Below are positions 35,685 through 45,308 of a stretch of DNA of 64,000 bases, one piece after another (the stretch's first letter is position 1; each line of letters starts with the position of its first letter). The stretch covers positions 66 to 64,065 of the forward strand of contig NZ_CXOO01000048.1 of the NCBI RefSeq assembly GCF_001269385.1. Direction: 5' to 3'. The notes beneath the pieces were generated by a model. The model did not search any database, was not told the origin of the DNA, and was given only the letters and a program-made list of their open reading frames with translations. This stretch comes from Limnohabitans sp. DM1 (GTDB lineage Bacteria > Pseudomonadota > Gammaproteobacteria > Burkholderiales > Burkholderiaceae_C). The position numbers and the translations under genes are program-made.

Positions 35685-36514
35685 AGTGAACTCCAGGCAA
35701 ACAGGCGGCGGTTGAGCGCCTTGAACGCAAAGTCAGACACCAGCCCAATGAGGCCGATGACGATGATGCCGAAGATGATCTGCCCCGTATTCAAGAGCGC
35801 CTGGCTGTCGGTGATCATGTGGCCAATGCCCGAGGACGAGCCGATCAACTCGGCCACGATCACATAGGTCCAGGCCCAGCCCAGCACCAGTCGCAAAATT
35901 TCAGCGATCTCGGGCGCAGCACCCGGAATCAACACACGCTTGACGATGCCCGCCGGATTGGCCCCCAAGGTGTAGGCGGCTTCGACCAGGTCACGCCGGG
36001 CCGCGCCCACACACACCGCCACCATCAGCACGATCTGGAAGACCGAGCCGATGAAGATCACCAGCACTTTTTGCAACTCGCCAATGCCCGCCCAAAGGAT
36101 CAACAAAGGAATAAAGGCCGACGCAGGCAAATAGCGGCAAAACGACACAAAGGGTTCGAGGAAGGCCTCCACCCCTTTGTGCGCCCCCATCGCAATGCCC
36201 AGCGGCACGGCGATCAGGCTGGCCAAAATGAAGCCGGCCAGCACGCGCCAGATCGTCATGCCGATGTCGAACATGAAGTTGAATTCGGTGAACAAAAGCA
36301 CCGCCTCTTGCACCATGGTCACCGGGCTGGCCAAAAAGGTGGGCGACACATAACCGCCCAGCGTGAAAAACGCCCAGACGGCAAAGAACAGGATGAAAAA
36401 ACCAATGCCCAGCACCCACCGCGACTGCGCACGCACCGGCTCCAGCGGGGCCAGTGCGCGGCGGCGTGGCCGCACGGTGGTCGGGCGTGTCGAAGTCGGG
36501 TGTGTGGTGGCCAT
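35681..36514 (-). CDS. ABC transporter permease (SsuC/TauC type)
   Basis: The membrane protein of about 277 residues has six predicted helices. The first is GFFILFFAVWAFFTL. The cytoplasmic coupling loop carries the EAA-type motif EAAYTLGANPAGIVKRVLIPGAAPEI. ATG 36514 was chosen because it follows AAGTAAAG and lies just behind the SBP stop; the frame is open nine codons further. Together with the neighbouring SBP and ATPase it forms one importer. Confidence 0.93.
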   Translation of the reverse strand: MATTHPTSTRPTTVRPRRRALAPLEPVRAQSRWVLGIGFFILFFAVWAFFTLGGYVSPTFLASPVTMVQEAVLLFTEFNFMFDIGMTIWRVLAGFILASLIAVPLGIAMGAHKGVEAFLEPFVSFCRYLPASAFIPLLILWAGIGELQKVLVIFIGSVFQIVLMVAVCVGAARRDLVEAAYTLGANPAGIVKRVLIPGAAPEIAEILRLVLGWAWTYVIVAELIGSSSGIGHMITDSQALLNTGQIIFGIIVIGLIGLVSDFAFKALNRRLFAWSSL

Positions 36515-36518
36515 GGCT

Positions 36519-37484
36519 TTACTTGATGAAGCTGGTGTCAAACATGGCGTTGAAGTCGGTCGGTGCTTTGCGGATCACACCGGCCTCCAGCAAGATGGTG
36601 GCAGCGTCTTTCATGAAGCTTTGCAGCTCGCCTGCAAAAAACTTCTGGTTGGCGGCTTTGTCTTGCCAGCGCAGGAAAGCCGAGGACTTGGCAAAGGCCT
36701 CGCCGGTTTGCTTGACGGCCGCGCCCATGATCTCGTTGGACTTGGCCGGGTCGGCCTTGATCATCTCCAGCGCGTCAAAGTAAGCATTGGCAAGGCTTTG
36801 TGCGGCCTTGGGGTTGGCCTTGAGCCACTCGGGGGCGCAGCCCACGGTGTCCATGACCATGGGGTAGTCGAGTGTGGTGGCCAAAATCTTGCCCGCCTGC
36901 GGGTTGGCACGCACGGTGGACAGGTAGGGCTCGTAGGTCATGGCGGCGTCGTTTTGACCGGCCACAAAGGACTGTGCGGCTGCCTGGGGTGACAAGGTGC
37001 TGAGCTTGACGTCTTTCAGGCTCATGCCGTTTTTGCTCAGCATCCAGGCCAGGCCAAAGAAAGGCGCGGTGCCGGGGGCGTCCACGCCAATGGTCTTGCC
37101 CTTGAGGTCGGCAAAGTTGTTGATGTTGCCGCGCACCGCGATGCCGTCCGCACCAAAGGACTTGTCCATCTGGAAAATCTGCACGATGGGCACGCCATTG
37201 GTGTTCCAGGCCACATGCGTTTCCACCGTGGTGGCCGCGCACTGAATGGCCTTGGAAGCCAGGGCCAGGTGGCGGTCTTTCTGGGGGATCATTTTCAGCT
37301 CCACATCCAGGCCGTGTTTCTTGAACAAACCGGCCTTGTCGGCCAGGGTCAGCGGGGCAAAGCCGGTCCAGCCGGACATGCCCAAAGCGAGCTTGACCTC
37401 TTGGGCCTGGGCGGGGACCGCCAACGTGGCGGCGAAGGCACCGGCCAGGATCAGCGATGCGAATTTGACAGGGGATTTGCGCAT
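36519..37484 (-). CDS. ABC transporter substrate-binding protein (NMT1/SsuA-like), first gene of the hut operon
   Basis: The 321-residue protein has a signal peptide (KFASLILAGAFAATLAVPAQAQ) and then the NMT1-type fold: LADKAGLFKKHGLDVELKM, LKGKTIGVDAPGT and VAGQNDAAMTYEPYL. It should capture a small solute in the periplasm. Operon position with hutC and hut enzymes suggests histidine or urocanate, although this family more often binds nitrate, sulfonates, taurine or thiamine precursors. The start has a GGAGTTCC box. The leader region holds two HutC-like motifs. Confidence 0.92.
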   Translation of the reverse strand: MRKSPVKFASLILAGAFAATLAVPAQAQEVKLALGMSGWTGFAPLTLADKAGLFKKHGLDVELKMIPQKDRHLALASKAIQCAATTVETHVAWNTNGVPIVQIFQMDKSFGADGIAVRGNINNFADLKGKTIGVDAPGTAPFFGLAWMLSKNGMSLKDVKLSTLSPQAAAQSFVAGQNDAAMTYEPYLSTVRANPQAGKILATTLDYPMVMDTVGCAPEWLKANPKAAQSLANAYFDALEMIKADPAKSNEIMGAAVKQTGEAFAKSSAFLRWQDKAANQKFFAGELQSFMKDAATILLEAGVIRKAPTDFNAMFDTSFIK

Positions 37485-37573
37485 GAAGGAACTCCTTGTG
37501 TTGACCACGACCAGCAGGTTTGAAGCATGCGTGGCCGAAAACCGAAGACTCAGGGTAAGGCCGTCAGCTGTAC

Positions 37574-37584
37574 TTGTATAGACA
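37574..37584. promoter_or_regulatory. HutC-like operator, proximal copy
   Basis: TTGTATAGACA lies 90 bases in front of the SBP start. It is the exact reverse complement of the motif at 37709-37719. The sequence is near the T-G-T-A-T-A-x-A-C-A pattern recognised by HutC and other HutC-subfamily GntR regulators. hutC is in the operon behind it, supporting feedback control. Confidence 0.6.
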
Positions 37585-37708
37585 GGATGGACTCAAGAAA
37601 AACCGTGCAGCACATTCACATGAACCCTTTCACAGCAATGGACTGCAACAGCATCTCACATCATGCGCCCGCAGTCCACCCCAAGCATCAGTGCATGCAC
37701 CATCTTGT

Positions 37709-37719
37709 TGTCTATACAA
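37709..37719. promoter_or_regulatory. HutC-like operator, distal copy
   Basis: TGTCTATACAA is the exact reverse complement of the proximal copy, with centres 135 bp apart. Paired sites at this spacing could allow looping, or could define two promoters. The distal copy is followed by the 90-bp repeat array and, further on, by the divergent SDR gene. Confidence 0.55.
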
Positions 37720-37765
37720 ATAAATGCTATTGAATGGCACATTGAAGTGTGAGACATGTCATCTT

Positions 37766-38155
37766 GTAGGTCGGCACTCGCAGAGTCCGACGTTAGGGGT
37801 TTGGGCACAGGCCCCTGTCGGGGTCTTCGACCACCGACCTACGAACCGCCATTCAGTAGGTCGGTACTCGCAGAGTCCGACGTTATGGGTTTGGGCACAG
37901 GCCCCTGTCGGGGTCTTCGACCACCGACCTGCGAACCGCCATCCTGTAGGTCGGCACTCGCAGAGTCCGACGTTAGGGGTTTGGGCACAGGCCCCTGTCG
38001 GGGTCTTCGACCGCCGACCTACGAACCGCCATTCAGTAGGTCGGCACTCGCAGAGTCCGACGTTATGGGTTTCGGCGCAGGCCCATGTCGGGGTCTTCGA
38101 CCGCCGACCTGCGAACCGCCATTTTGTAGGTCGGCACTCGCAGAGTCCGACGTTT
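37766..38155. repeat. Tandem array of 90-bp palindromic repeats (4.3 units)
   Basis: Units begin at 37766, 37856, 37946, 38036 and 38126, exactly 90 bp apart. Each begins GTAGGTCGGCACTCGCAGAG and its right arm ends TCTTCGACCACCGACCTAC or a one-base variant. Arms are imperfect inverted repeats, so each unit can fold into a hairpin. The array separates the ABC/hut operon from the divergent SDR gene. Because 90 is a multiple of three the array carries an open frame that fuses to the SDR gene; that extension is not part of the protein. Confidence 0.95.
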
Positions 38156-38317
38156 CACAGCAAACCAAGGGCATTCCCTGAGTTCTGGAATCCGAAAGCC
38201 CCGCTTTGGCAATCGCAGATTGTTCAAAATCTGTGGGCACAGCAAGATATAAATCAACCCTCCGGTGGTGATGCCGCCCATGACGGGTGCGCACCCCGAG
38301 CTTCCCCAGGAGAACAC

Positions 38318-39238
38318 ATGAGCAGTACAGGATTGGTCCAGGACAAGGTGGTCGTGGTCACCGGCGCAGGCGGCGGCATTGGCCGCGACATTGCGCTGGC
38401 CATGGCGCGTGAAGGCGCCAAGGTGGTGGTCAACGACATTGGCGCGTCGGTGTCGGGCGAAGGCCAGGATGCAGGCCCCGCACAAAAAGTGGTGGACGAA
38501 ATCCAAGCCATGGGCGGTCAGGCAGCGGCGAACACCGACAGCGTGTCGGATGCCACAGGCGCGGCCCGCATCATCCAGACGGCCATCGACAGCTTTGGCC
38601 GCATCGACGTGGTGGTCAACAACGCAGGCATCTTGCGCGACCGCTTCTTCCACAAGATGAGCATGGACGAGTGGGACGCCGTGCTCAAGGTGCACCTGTA
38701 CGGCGCTTTCTACGTCAGCCGCGCTGCCGCTCCGCACTTCAAGGAGCAGGAAAGCGGCAACTACATCCACATGACCTCGACCTCGGGGCTGGTGGGCAAC
38801 TTTGGCCAGGCCAACTACTCGGCGGCCAAGCTGGGCGTGACCGCGCTGTCCAAGTCGATCGCGCTCGACATGCAAAAGTTCAACGTGCGCTCCAACTGCA
38901 TTTCGCCCTTCGCCTGGAGCCGCATGATCGGTTCGATCCCGACCGAGACGCCCGAAGAGCAAGCCCGCGTCGAGCGCATCAAGCAGATGACGCCCGCCAA
39001 GATCGCGCCCATGGCCGTGGCCCTGGCCAGCGACGCCTCGGCCCATGTGAATGGCCAGGTCTTTGCCGTGCGCAACAACGAAATCTTTTTGATGAGCCAG
39101 CCGCGCCCCATCCGCTCGGTGCACCGCAGCGAGGGCTGGACGCCGCAGTCGGTGCTGGACCAAGCCATGCCCGCCCTCAAGTCCAGTTTCTTTGACCTGG
39201 AGCGTTCGGGCGACGTGTTCAGCTGGGACCCGATCTGA
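38318..39238 (+). CDS. Short-chain dehydrogenase, 3-hydroxyacyl-CoA dehydrogenase type
   Basis: The 306-residue enzyme has the Rossmann motif TGAGGGIGRDIA, NNAGILRD, and the catalytic Ser-Tyr-Lys in HMTSTSG and YSAAK. The longer G-x-x-x-G-x-G region followed by V-V-N-D-I-G and a C-terminal extension of about 60 residues resemble the dehydrogenase part of type 2 multifunctional beta-oxidation enzymes. It probably oxidises a 3-hydroxyacyl-CoA. ATG 38318 is preceded by CCAGGAGAA; the open frame upstream is repeat DNA. First gene of the plus-strand catabolic cluster. Confidence 0.92.
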   Translation: MSSTGLVQDKVVVVTGAGGGIGRDIALAMAREGAKVVVNDIGASVSGEGQDAGPAQKVVDEIQAMGGQAAANTDSVSDATGAARIIQTAIDSFGRIDVVVNNAGILRDRFFHKMSMDEWDAVLKVHLYGAFYVSRAAAPHFKEQESGNYIHMTSTSGLVGNFGQANYSAAKLGVTALSKSIALDMQKFNVRSNCISPFAWSRMIGSIPTETPEEQARVERIKQMTPAKIAPMAVALASDASAHVNGQVFAVRNNEIFLMSQPRPIRSVHRSEGWTPQSVLDQAMPALKSSFFDLERSGDVFSWDPI

Positions 39239-39242
39239 GGCG

Positions 39243-40868
39243 ATGACCATGCGTTCAGAAATCAAAAATTCAGGCGTGTTTGCGCAGCACCAAGCCGCCC
39301 TGGCCGAAGGCCGCTTTCTGATCCAGCAGTGCGGTGATTGCAGTCAGCACATTTACTTTCCGCGTGAGGTCTGTCCGCACTGCGGCAGCAACCATGTGGC
39401 GTTGGTGGCCCCCACGGGCCTGGGCACGGTGTATTCGGTCACCACGGTGCGCCGCAAGCCCGACGCGGGTGGCGACTACAACGTCTGCCTGATCGACCTT
39501 GACGAAGGCGTGCGCTTGATGGCCCGCGTGGACATGGACCCTGTTGACGCCGTGCAGGTGGGCCAGCGGGTGCAGGCCCGTGTGGAGGTCGACAAAGGCC
39601 AAGGCGTGGTGGTGTTTGACCCGGTCAGCACTGCGGCTGCCTCGGCCAAGCCCGTGCCCCGTGGCCCGGCCGCATCGGCAGCGGTGCATTCGTCCACCGG
39701 CCTCAAGGCCTTGCGCGGCAGCGCCGCCATCGCGGGCGTGGCCACCTTTGGCTGTGGCGAAGCCACGGGTTTTAGCGAGATGGAAGTGTTGGCCTGTGCC
39801 GCACACGCCGCGGTGGCCGATGCAGGACTCAAGATGAGCGACATCGACGGCCTGTGCACCGCCAGTGTGTTGTCCACCATGTGGCCGATGCCGGTGACCG
39901 AGTATTTGGGCATCAACCCCCGCTACATCAACGGCACCATGCTCGGAGGCTCCAGCTTTGTGGCGCACCTCTTGCCCGCCATGATGGCTTTGCAGTCGGG
40001 CCAGTGCAACGCGGTGCTGGTGTGCTACGGCAGCACGCAGCGCACCAGCACCTTTGGCCGTGCCGAGATCGCGCAGGCCCGCCGCGTGATGGACCCGCAG
40101 CCTTACGAAACCCCCTACGCCCCGATACAACCGCTGAGCGCCTACGCGCTGGCCACGCAGCGGCACATGCACCAGTACGGCACCACCCGCCGCCAGCTGG
40201 CCGAAGTGGCCGTAGCCGCACGCGCCTGGGCGCAGCGCAACCCCGAAGCCTTCATGCGCGAGCCGCTGTCCATTGACGACGTGCTCAAGGCCCGCATGGT
40301 GTCCGACCCCTTGTCCGTGCGTGACTGCTGTTTGGTGACCGACGGCGGCGGCGCTTTTGTGCTGGTGCGCGCCGACCGTGCGCGCGACCTGCCCCAAAAG
40401 CCGGTCTACGTGTTGGGCAACGCCACCGCCAACTGGAACCGCCAGGTCTCGTCCATGCACGACCTCACCGTCACCTCGGCCAGCCAGTCGGGGCGCGAAG
40501 CCTTTGCCATGGCGGGCCTCATGCCCGCCGACATGAACGTGGTGCAGCTGTACGACGCCTTCACCATCAACACCTTGCTTTTTCTGGAAGACCTGGGCTT
40601 TTGCAAAAAAGGCGAAGGCGGCGCATTTGTCGAAGGCGGTGCGATCGCGCCCGGTGGCCGCCTGGCGGTCAACACCAACGGCGGCGGTCTGTCGTGCACG
40701 CACCCGGGCATGTACGGCATCTTCACCGTGATCGAAGCTGTGCGCCAGTTGCGCGGCGAAGGCGGCGAGCGCCAAGTGCCCGGCGTGCAGACCGCGCTGG
40801 CCCACGGCAACGGCGGCACGCTGTCGAGCCAGTCCACGGCCATCCTCGGCACTTTTGAGACTTTGTAA
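39243..40868 (+). CDS. DUF35 (Zn-ribbon/OB) fused to a thiolase-like protein lacking the nucleophilic Cys; possible retro-aldolase
   Basis: The 541-residue protein joins an N-terminal DUF35 domain (residues 1-135; zinc ribbon CGDCSQH and CPHCGSN, then an OB fold) to an SCP2/Ltp2-type thiolase fold (about 150-541). Where thiolases have the nucleophilic Cys the sequence reads NGTMLGGSSF; the C-terminal region reads HGNGGTLSS without the second Cys. YDAFTINTLLFLEDLGF and GGGLSCTHPGMYG are retained. DUF35-associated Ltp2 proteins of steroid degradation are aldolases that show this loss, so an aldol cleavage of a beta-hydroxyacyl-CoA is more likely than thiolysis. It starts four bases after the SDR stop. 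Confidence 0.88.
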   Translation: MTMRSEIKNSGVFAQHQAALAEGRFLIQQCGDCSQHIYFPREVCPHCGSNHVALVAPTGLGTVYSVTTVRRKPDAGGDYNVCLIDLDEGVRLMARVDMDPVDAVQVGQRVQARVEVDKGQGVVVFDPVSTAAASAKPVPRGPAASAAVHSSTGLKALRGSAAIAGVATFGCGEATGFSEMEVLACAAHAAVADAGLKMSDIDGLCTASVLSTMWPMPVTEYLGINPRYINGTMLGGSSFVAHLLPAMMALQSGQCNAVLVCYGSTQRTSTFGRAEIAQARRVMDPQPYETPYAPIQPLSAYALATQRHMHQYGTTRRQLAEVAVAARAWAQRNPEAFMREPLSIDDVLKARMVSDPLSVRDCCLVTDGGGAFVLVRADRARDLPQKPVYVLGNATANWNRQVSSMHDLTVTSASQSGREAFAMAGLMPADMNVVQLYDAFTINTLLFLEDLGFCKKGEGGAFVEGGAIAPGGRLAVNTNGGGLSCTHPGMYGIFTVIEAVRQLRGEGGERQVPGVQTALAHGNGGTLSSQSTAILGTFETL

Positions 40869-40886
40869 ATTCATCACCCACAAGCC

Positions 40887-42041
40887 ATGATCCGAGATAC
40901 CGAAACCTTTGAAGCCCTGCTCGACTCCGTGCGTCGTTTTGTGCGCGAGCGGCTGGTGCCCGCCGAGAACGAAGTGGCCGACACCGATGAGATCCCCGAA
41001 ACCATCGTGCAAGAGATGCGCGAGATGGGCTTGTTTGGTTTGACCATTCCCGAGTCCTATGGCGGCCTGGAGCTGACCATGGAAGAAGAGGCGCGCCTGC
41101 TGTTTGAGCTGTGCAAGACCTCGCCTGCATTTCGCTCGGTGATCGGCACCACGGTGGGCATTGGCTCGCAAGGCATCCTGATGGACGGCACCGAAGCACA
41201 AAAAGCCTATTACCTGCCCAAGCTGGCCACGGGCGAGTTGTCGTCCTCGTTTGCGCTGACCGAACCCGATGCGGGCTCGGACGCGGCATCGCTGCGCACC
41301 ACCGCCATCAAGGACGGTGACCACTACGTGGTCAACGGCACCAAGCGCTACATCACCAACGCGCCGCACTCCAAAATCTTCACGCTCATGGCGCGCACCA
41401 ACCCGGCCGACAAAGGCGCGGGCGGCGTGTCGGCCTTCATCGTCGACGCCCAATCGCCCGGCATCAGCCTGGGCAAGAACGACAAGAAGATGGGCCAAAA
41501 AGGCGCCCATACCTGCGACGTGATGTTTGACAACGTGCGCGTGCCCGCCGCCAACCTGATCGGTGGGCAAGAGGGCCAGGGCTTCAAGACCGCGATGAAG
41601 GTGCTCGAAAAAGGCCGCATCCACTTGGCCGCCGTGTGCGTGGGCGTGGCTCAGCGCATCCTGGACGACGCGCTGCGCTACGCCATCGACCGCAAGCAGT
41701 TTGGCCAGCCCATTGCCGAGTTCCAGTTGGTGCAGGCCATGTTGGCCGACAGCAAGGCCGAGCTGTATGCCGCCGAGTGCATGGTGATCGACGCCGCACG
41801 CAAGCGCGACGAAGGCCGCAGCGTCTCGACCGAAGCCTCGTGCTGCAAGATGTTCGCGTCCGAGATGTGCGGCCGCGTGGCCGACCGGGCGGTGCAGATT
41901 TTGGGGGGCGCGGGTTACCTGTCCGAGTACGGCATCGAGCGCTTTTACCGCGATGTGCGTTTGTTCCGCCTGTATGAGGGTACGACCCAGATACAACAAA
42001 TCATCATTGGCCGCAACATGGTGCGTGAAGCACGCGGCTGA
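40887..42041 (+). CDS. Acyl-CoA dehydrogenase
   Basis: The 384-residue flavoenzyme has the FAD-binding motif FALTEPDAGSDA, the tail RVADRAVQILGGAGY, and the catalytic Glu in RLYEGTTQIQ, in the position used by short- and medium-chain enzymes. It forms a 2,3-enoyl-CoA and passes electrons to ETF. It follows the DUF35-thiolase gene by 18 bases and is probably cotranscribed with it and the SDR. Confidence 0.94.
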   Translation: MIRDTETFEALLDSVRRFVRERLVPAENEVADTDEIPETIVQEMREMGLFGLTIPESYGGLELTMEEEARLLFELCKTSPAFRSVIGTTVGIGSQGILMDGTEAQKAYYLPKLATGELSSSFALTEPDAGSDAASLRTTAIKDGDHYVVNGTKRYITNAPHSKIFTLMARTNPADKGAGGVSAFIVDAQSPGISLGKNDKKMGQKGAHTCDVMFDNVRVPAANLIGGQEGQGFKTAMKVLEKGRIHLAAVCVGVAQRILDDALRYAIDRKQFGQPIAEFQLVQAMLADSKAELYAAECMVIDAARKRDEGRSVSTEASCCKMFASEMCGRVADRAVQILGGAGYLSEYGIERFYRDVRLFRLYEGTTQIQQIIIGRNMVREARG

Positions 42042-42088
42042 GCAAATCTGATTCTTTTTCCACCATAAAACCACCGAGGAGACAAGAC

Positions 42089-44051
<1,963 letters not shown>

Positions 44052-44061
44052 GGAAGACCGA

Positions 44062-44244
44062 ATGAGCGAGATCGACACCTCCAAGCTGCAAGACAAAGTG
44101 GCCTTTGCCAAGTTGCCACAGGAGTCGGTGTTCAGGCGCATGCGTGGGAGCTTGCCCTGCAAGCGATGGCCTGCGGACCACCCAAGACAGATCGCCAGCA
44201 GGGCTGGCTCCCACGATGCCTTGCATGGACAAACACAAGCATAA
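44062..44244 (+). CDS. Short ORF ending inside a REPIN; possible truncated gene
   Basis: ATG 44062 has a good GAGGAAG box and the first 27 residues (MSEIDTSKLQDKVAFAKLPQ onward) look like a real protein start. From about codon 28 the sequence is the REPIN at 44144-44214, and the frame ends at 44244 in a hexanucleotide repeat. Either a gene lost its 3' part when the repeat inserted, or this is a chance frame. No homologue recognised. Confidence 0.35.
   Translation: MSEIDTSKLQDKVAFAKLPQESVFRRMRGSLPCKRWPADHPRQIASRAGSHDALHGQTQA
44144..44214. repeat. REPIN-like palindrome (GTGGGAGCTTGCCC subfamily)
   Basis: It starts GTGGGAGCTTGCCCTGCAAG and ends CCAGCAGGGCTGGCTCCCAC. This subfamily matches the copies within putA better than those around hut. 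It truncates the short frame that starts at 44062. Confidence 0.85.
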
Positions 44245-44260
44245 GCACAAGCACAAGCAC
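44234..44260. repeat. Hexanucleotide microsatellite (CACAAG)n
   Basis: CACAAG-CATAAG-CACAAG-CACAAG-CAC follows the REPIN directly. The tract is short (4.5 units) and lies about 55 bases in front of a Bug gene, in its untranslated region. Slippage would change leader length without affecting a reading frame. Confidence 0.6.
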
Positions 44261-44315
44261 TTTGCAGACTTGCGCTGCTCACAACTTTGATAACCACCAC
44301 AACAGGAGACACGCC

Positions 44316-45305
44316 ATGAACCCTTTGAAACATCTTCTTGCCCGCCGAGCTCTGGTCAGCGCATTGTGCGCAGCCATGACCGGACTGGGCGCTTCAGCTT
44401 GGGCTCAGAGCCAAAGCACCGGCCCCACCGTCAAGCTCATCGTGGGCTATGCCGCAGGCGGGCCCGTCGATTCATCGGCGCGGGTGTTTGCACCCGTGCT
44501 CAGCCGCGAACTGGGTCAGCCCGTGATCGTGGAAAACAGGCCCGGTGCGGGCGGCGCGGTGGCGGGTAACAGCGTGGTCAAGTCCGCGCCCAATGGCTTG
44601 GAAATTTTCTATGCCGCCAGCCCCACCATGACCATCAGTCCCCATGTGCTCAAGGCCATGGCTTTTGATCCGCTCAAGGACATGACCCCGCTGGCCACCA
44701 TCCTGAGCTATGCCAACGTGCTGGTCATCAACCAGAACCAGCCCTTCAAAACCTTGCCTGAGTTGGTGGCCTTTGGCAAAGCCAATCCCGGCAAACTGGC
44801 CTATGGCTCGGCCGGCATGGGCGCATCCAACCACCTGAGCGGCGAGCTGTTTGCACGCCGTGCGGGCATCAACATGACCCATGTGCCCTACAAGGGCAAC
44901 GCCCCGGCCATGACCGATGTGATGGGCGGGCAGATCCAGATGATGTTTGACATCGTGGGCGGGGCCAAGGCCCACATCGACGGCGGCAAGGTCAAGCCTT
45001 TGGCGGTGACCTCCAAAGAGCGCAACCCCGCCCTGCCGCAGCTGCCCAGCATGACCGAGTTGGGCATTCGTGATTACGACGTGGGCGGCTGGTATGGCCT
45101 GTATGGCCCGCTGGGCATGAGCGCAGAAGTGAGCCAAAAAATCACCGCCGCCACGGCCCGCGCCCTGCAAGACCCCGAGCTGAACAAGCGCTGGGTGGAC
45201 CAGGGTTACGTGATCTGGAATGCCAAGCCCGCCGACCTGGCCGATCGCATGCGCCGTGAACACGCGCTGTGGGCCGAAGTGACCAAAGGCATGACCTTCG
45301 AATAA
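44316..45305 (+). CDS. Bug-family tripartite tricarboxylate transporter substrate-binding protein (second copy)
   Basis: The 329-residue exported protein has a signal peptide ending GASAWAQ and motifs KLIVGYAAGGPVDSSAR, NRPGAGGAVAGN, HVPYKGNAPAMTDV and GGWYGLYGPLGM. It is only distantly similar to the Bug protein at 42.1 kb, so the two are not a recent duplication and may bind different ligands. The start ATG 44316 is preceded by CAGGAGACACG. It is followed by an acyl-CoA ligase after three bases. Confidence 0.93.
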   Translation: MNPLKHLLARRALVSALCAAMTGLGASAWAQSQSTGPTVKLIVGYAAGGPVDSSARVFAPVLSRELGQPVIVENRPGAGGAVAGNSVVKSAPNGLEIFYAASPTMTISPHVLKAMAFDPLKDMTPLATILSYANVLVINQNQPFKTLPELVAFGKANPGKLAYGSAGMGASNHLSGELFARRAGINMTHVPYKGNAPAMTDVMGGQIQMMFDIVGGAKAHIDGGKVKPLAVTSKERNPALPQLPSMTELGIRDYDVGGWYGLYGPLGMSAEVSQKITAATARALQDPELNKRWVDQGYVIWNAKPADLADRMRREHALWAEVTKGMTFE

Positions 45306-45308
45306 AAC

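Noticed and set aside
37724..38317. N-terminal extension of about 198 residues on the SDR protein
   Set aside because: It is translation of the 90-bp repeat array and its flank. The SDR fold starts at ATG 38318, which has a strong ribosome site.
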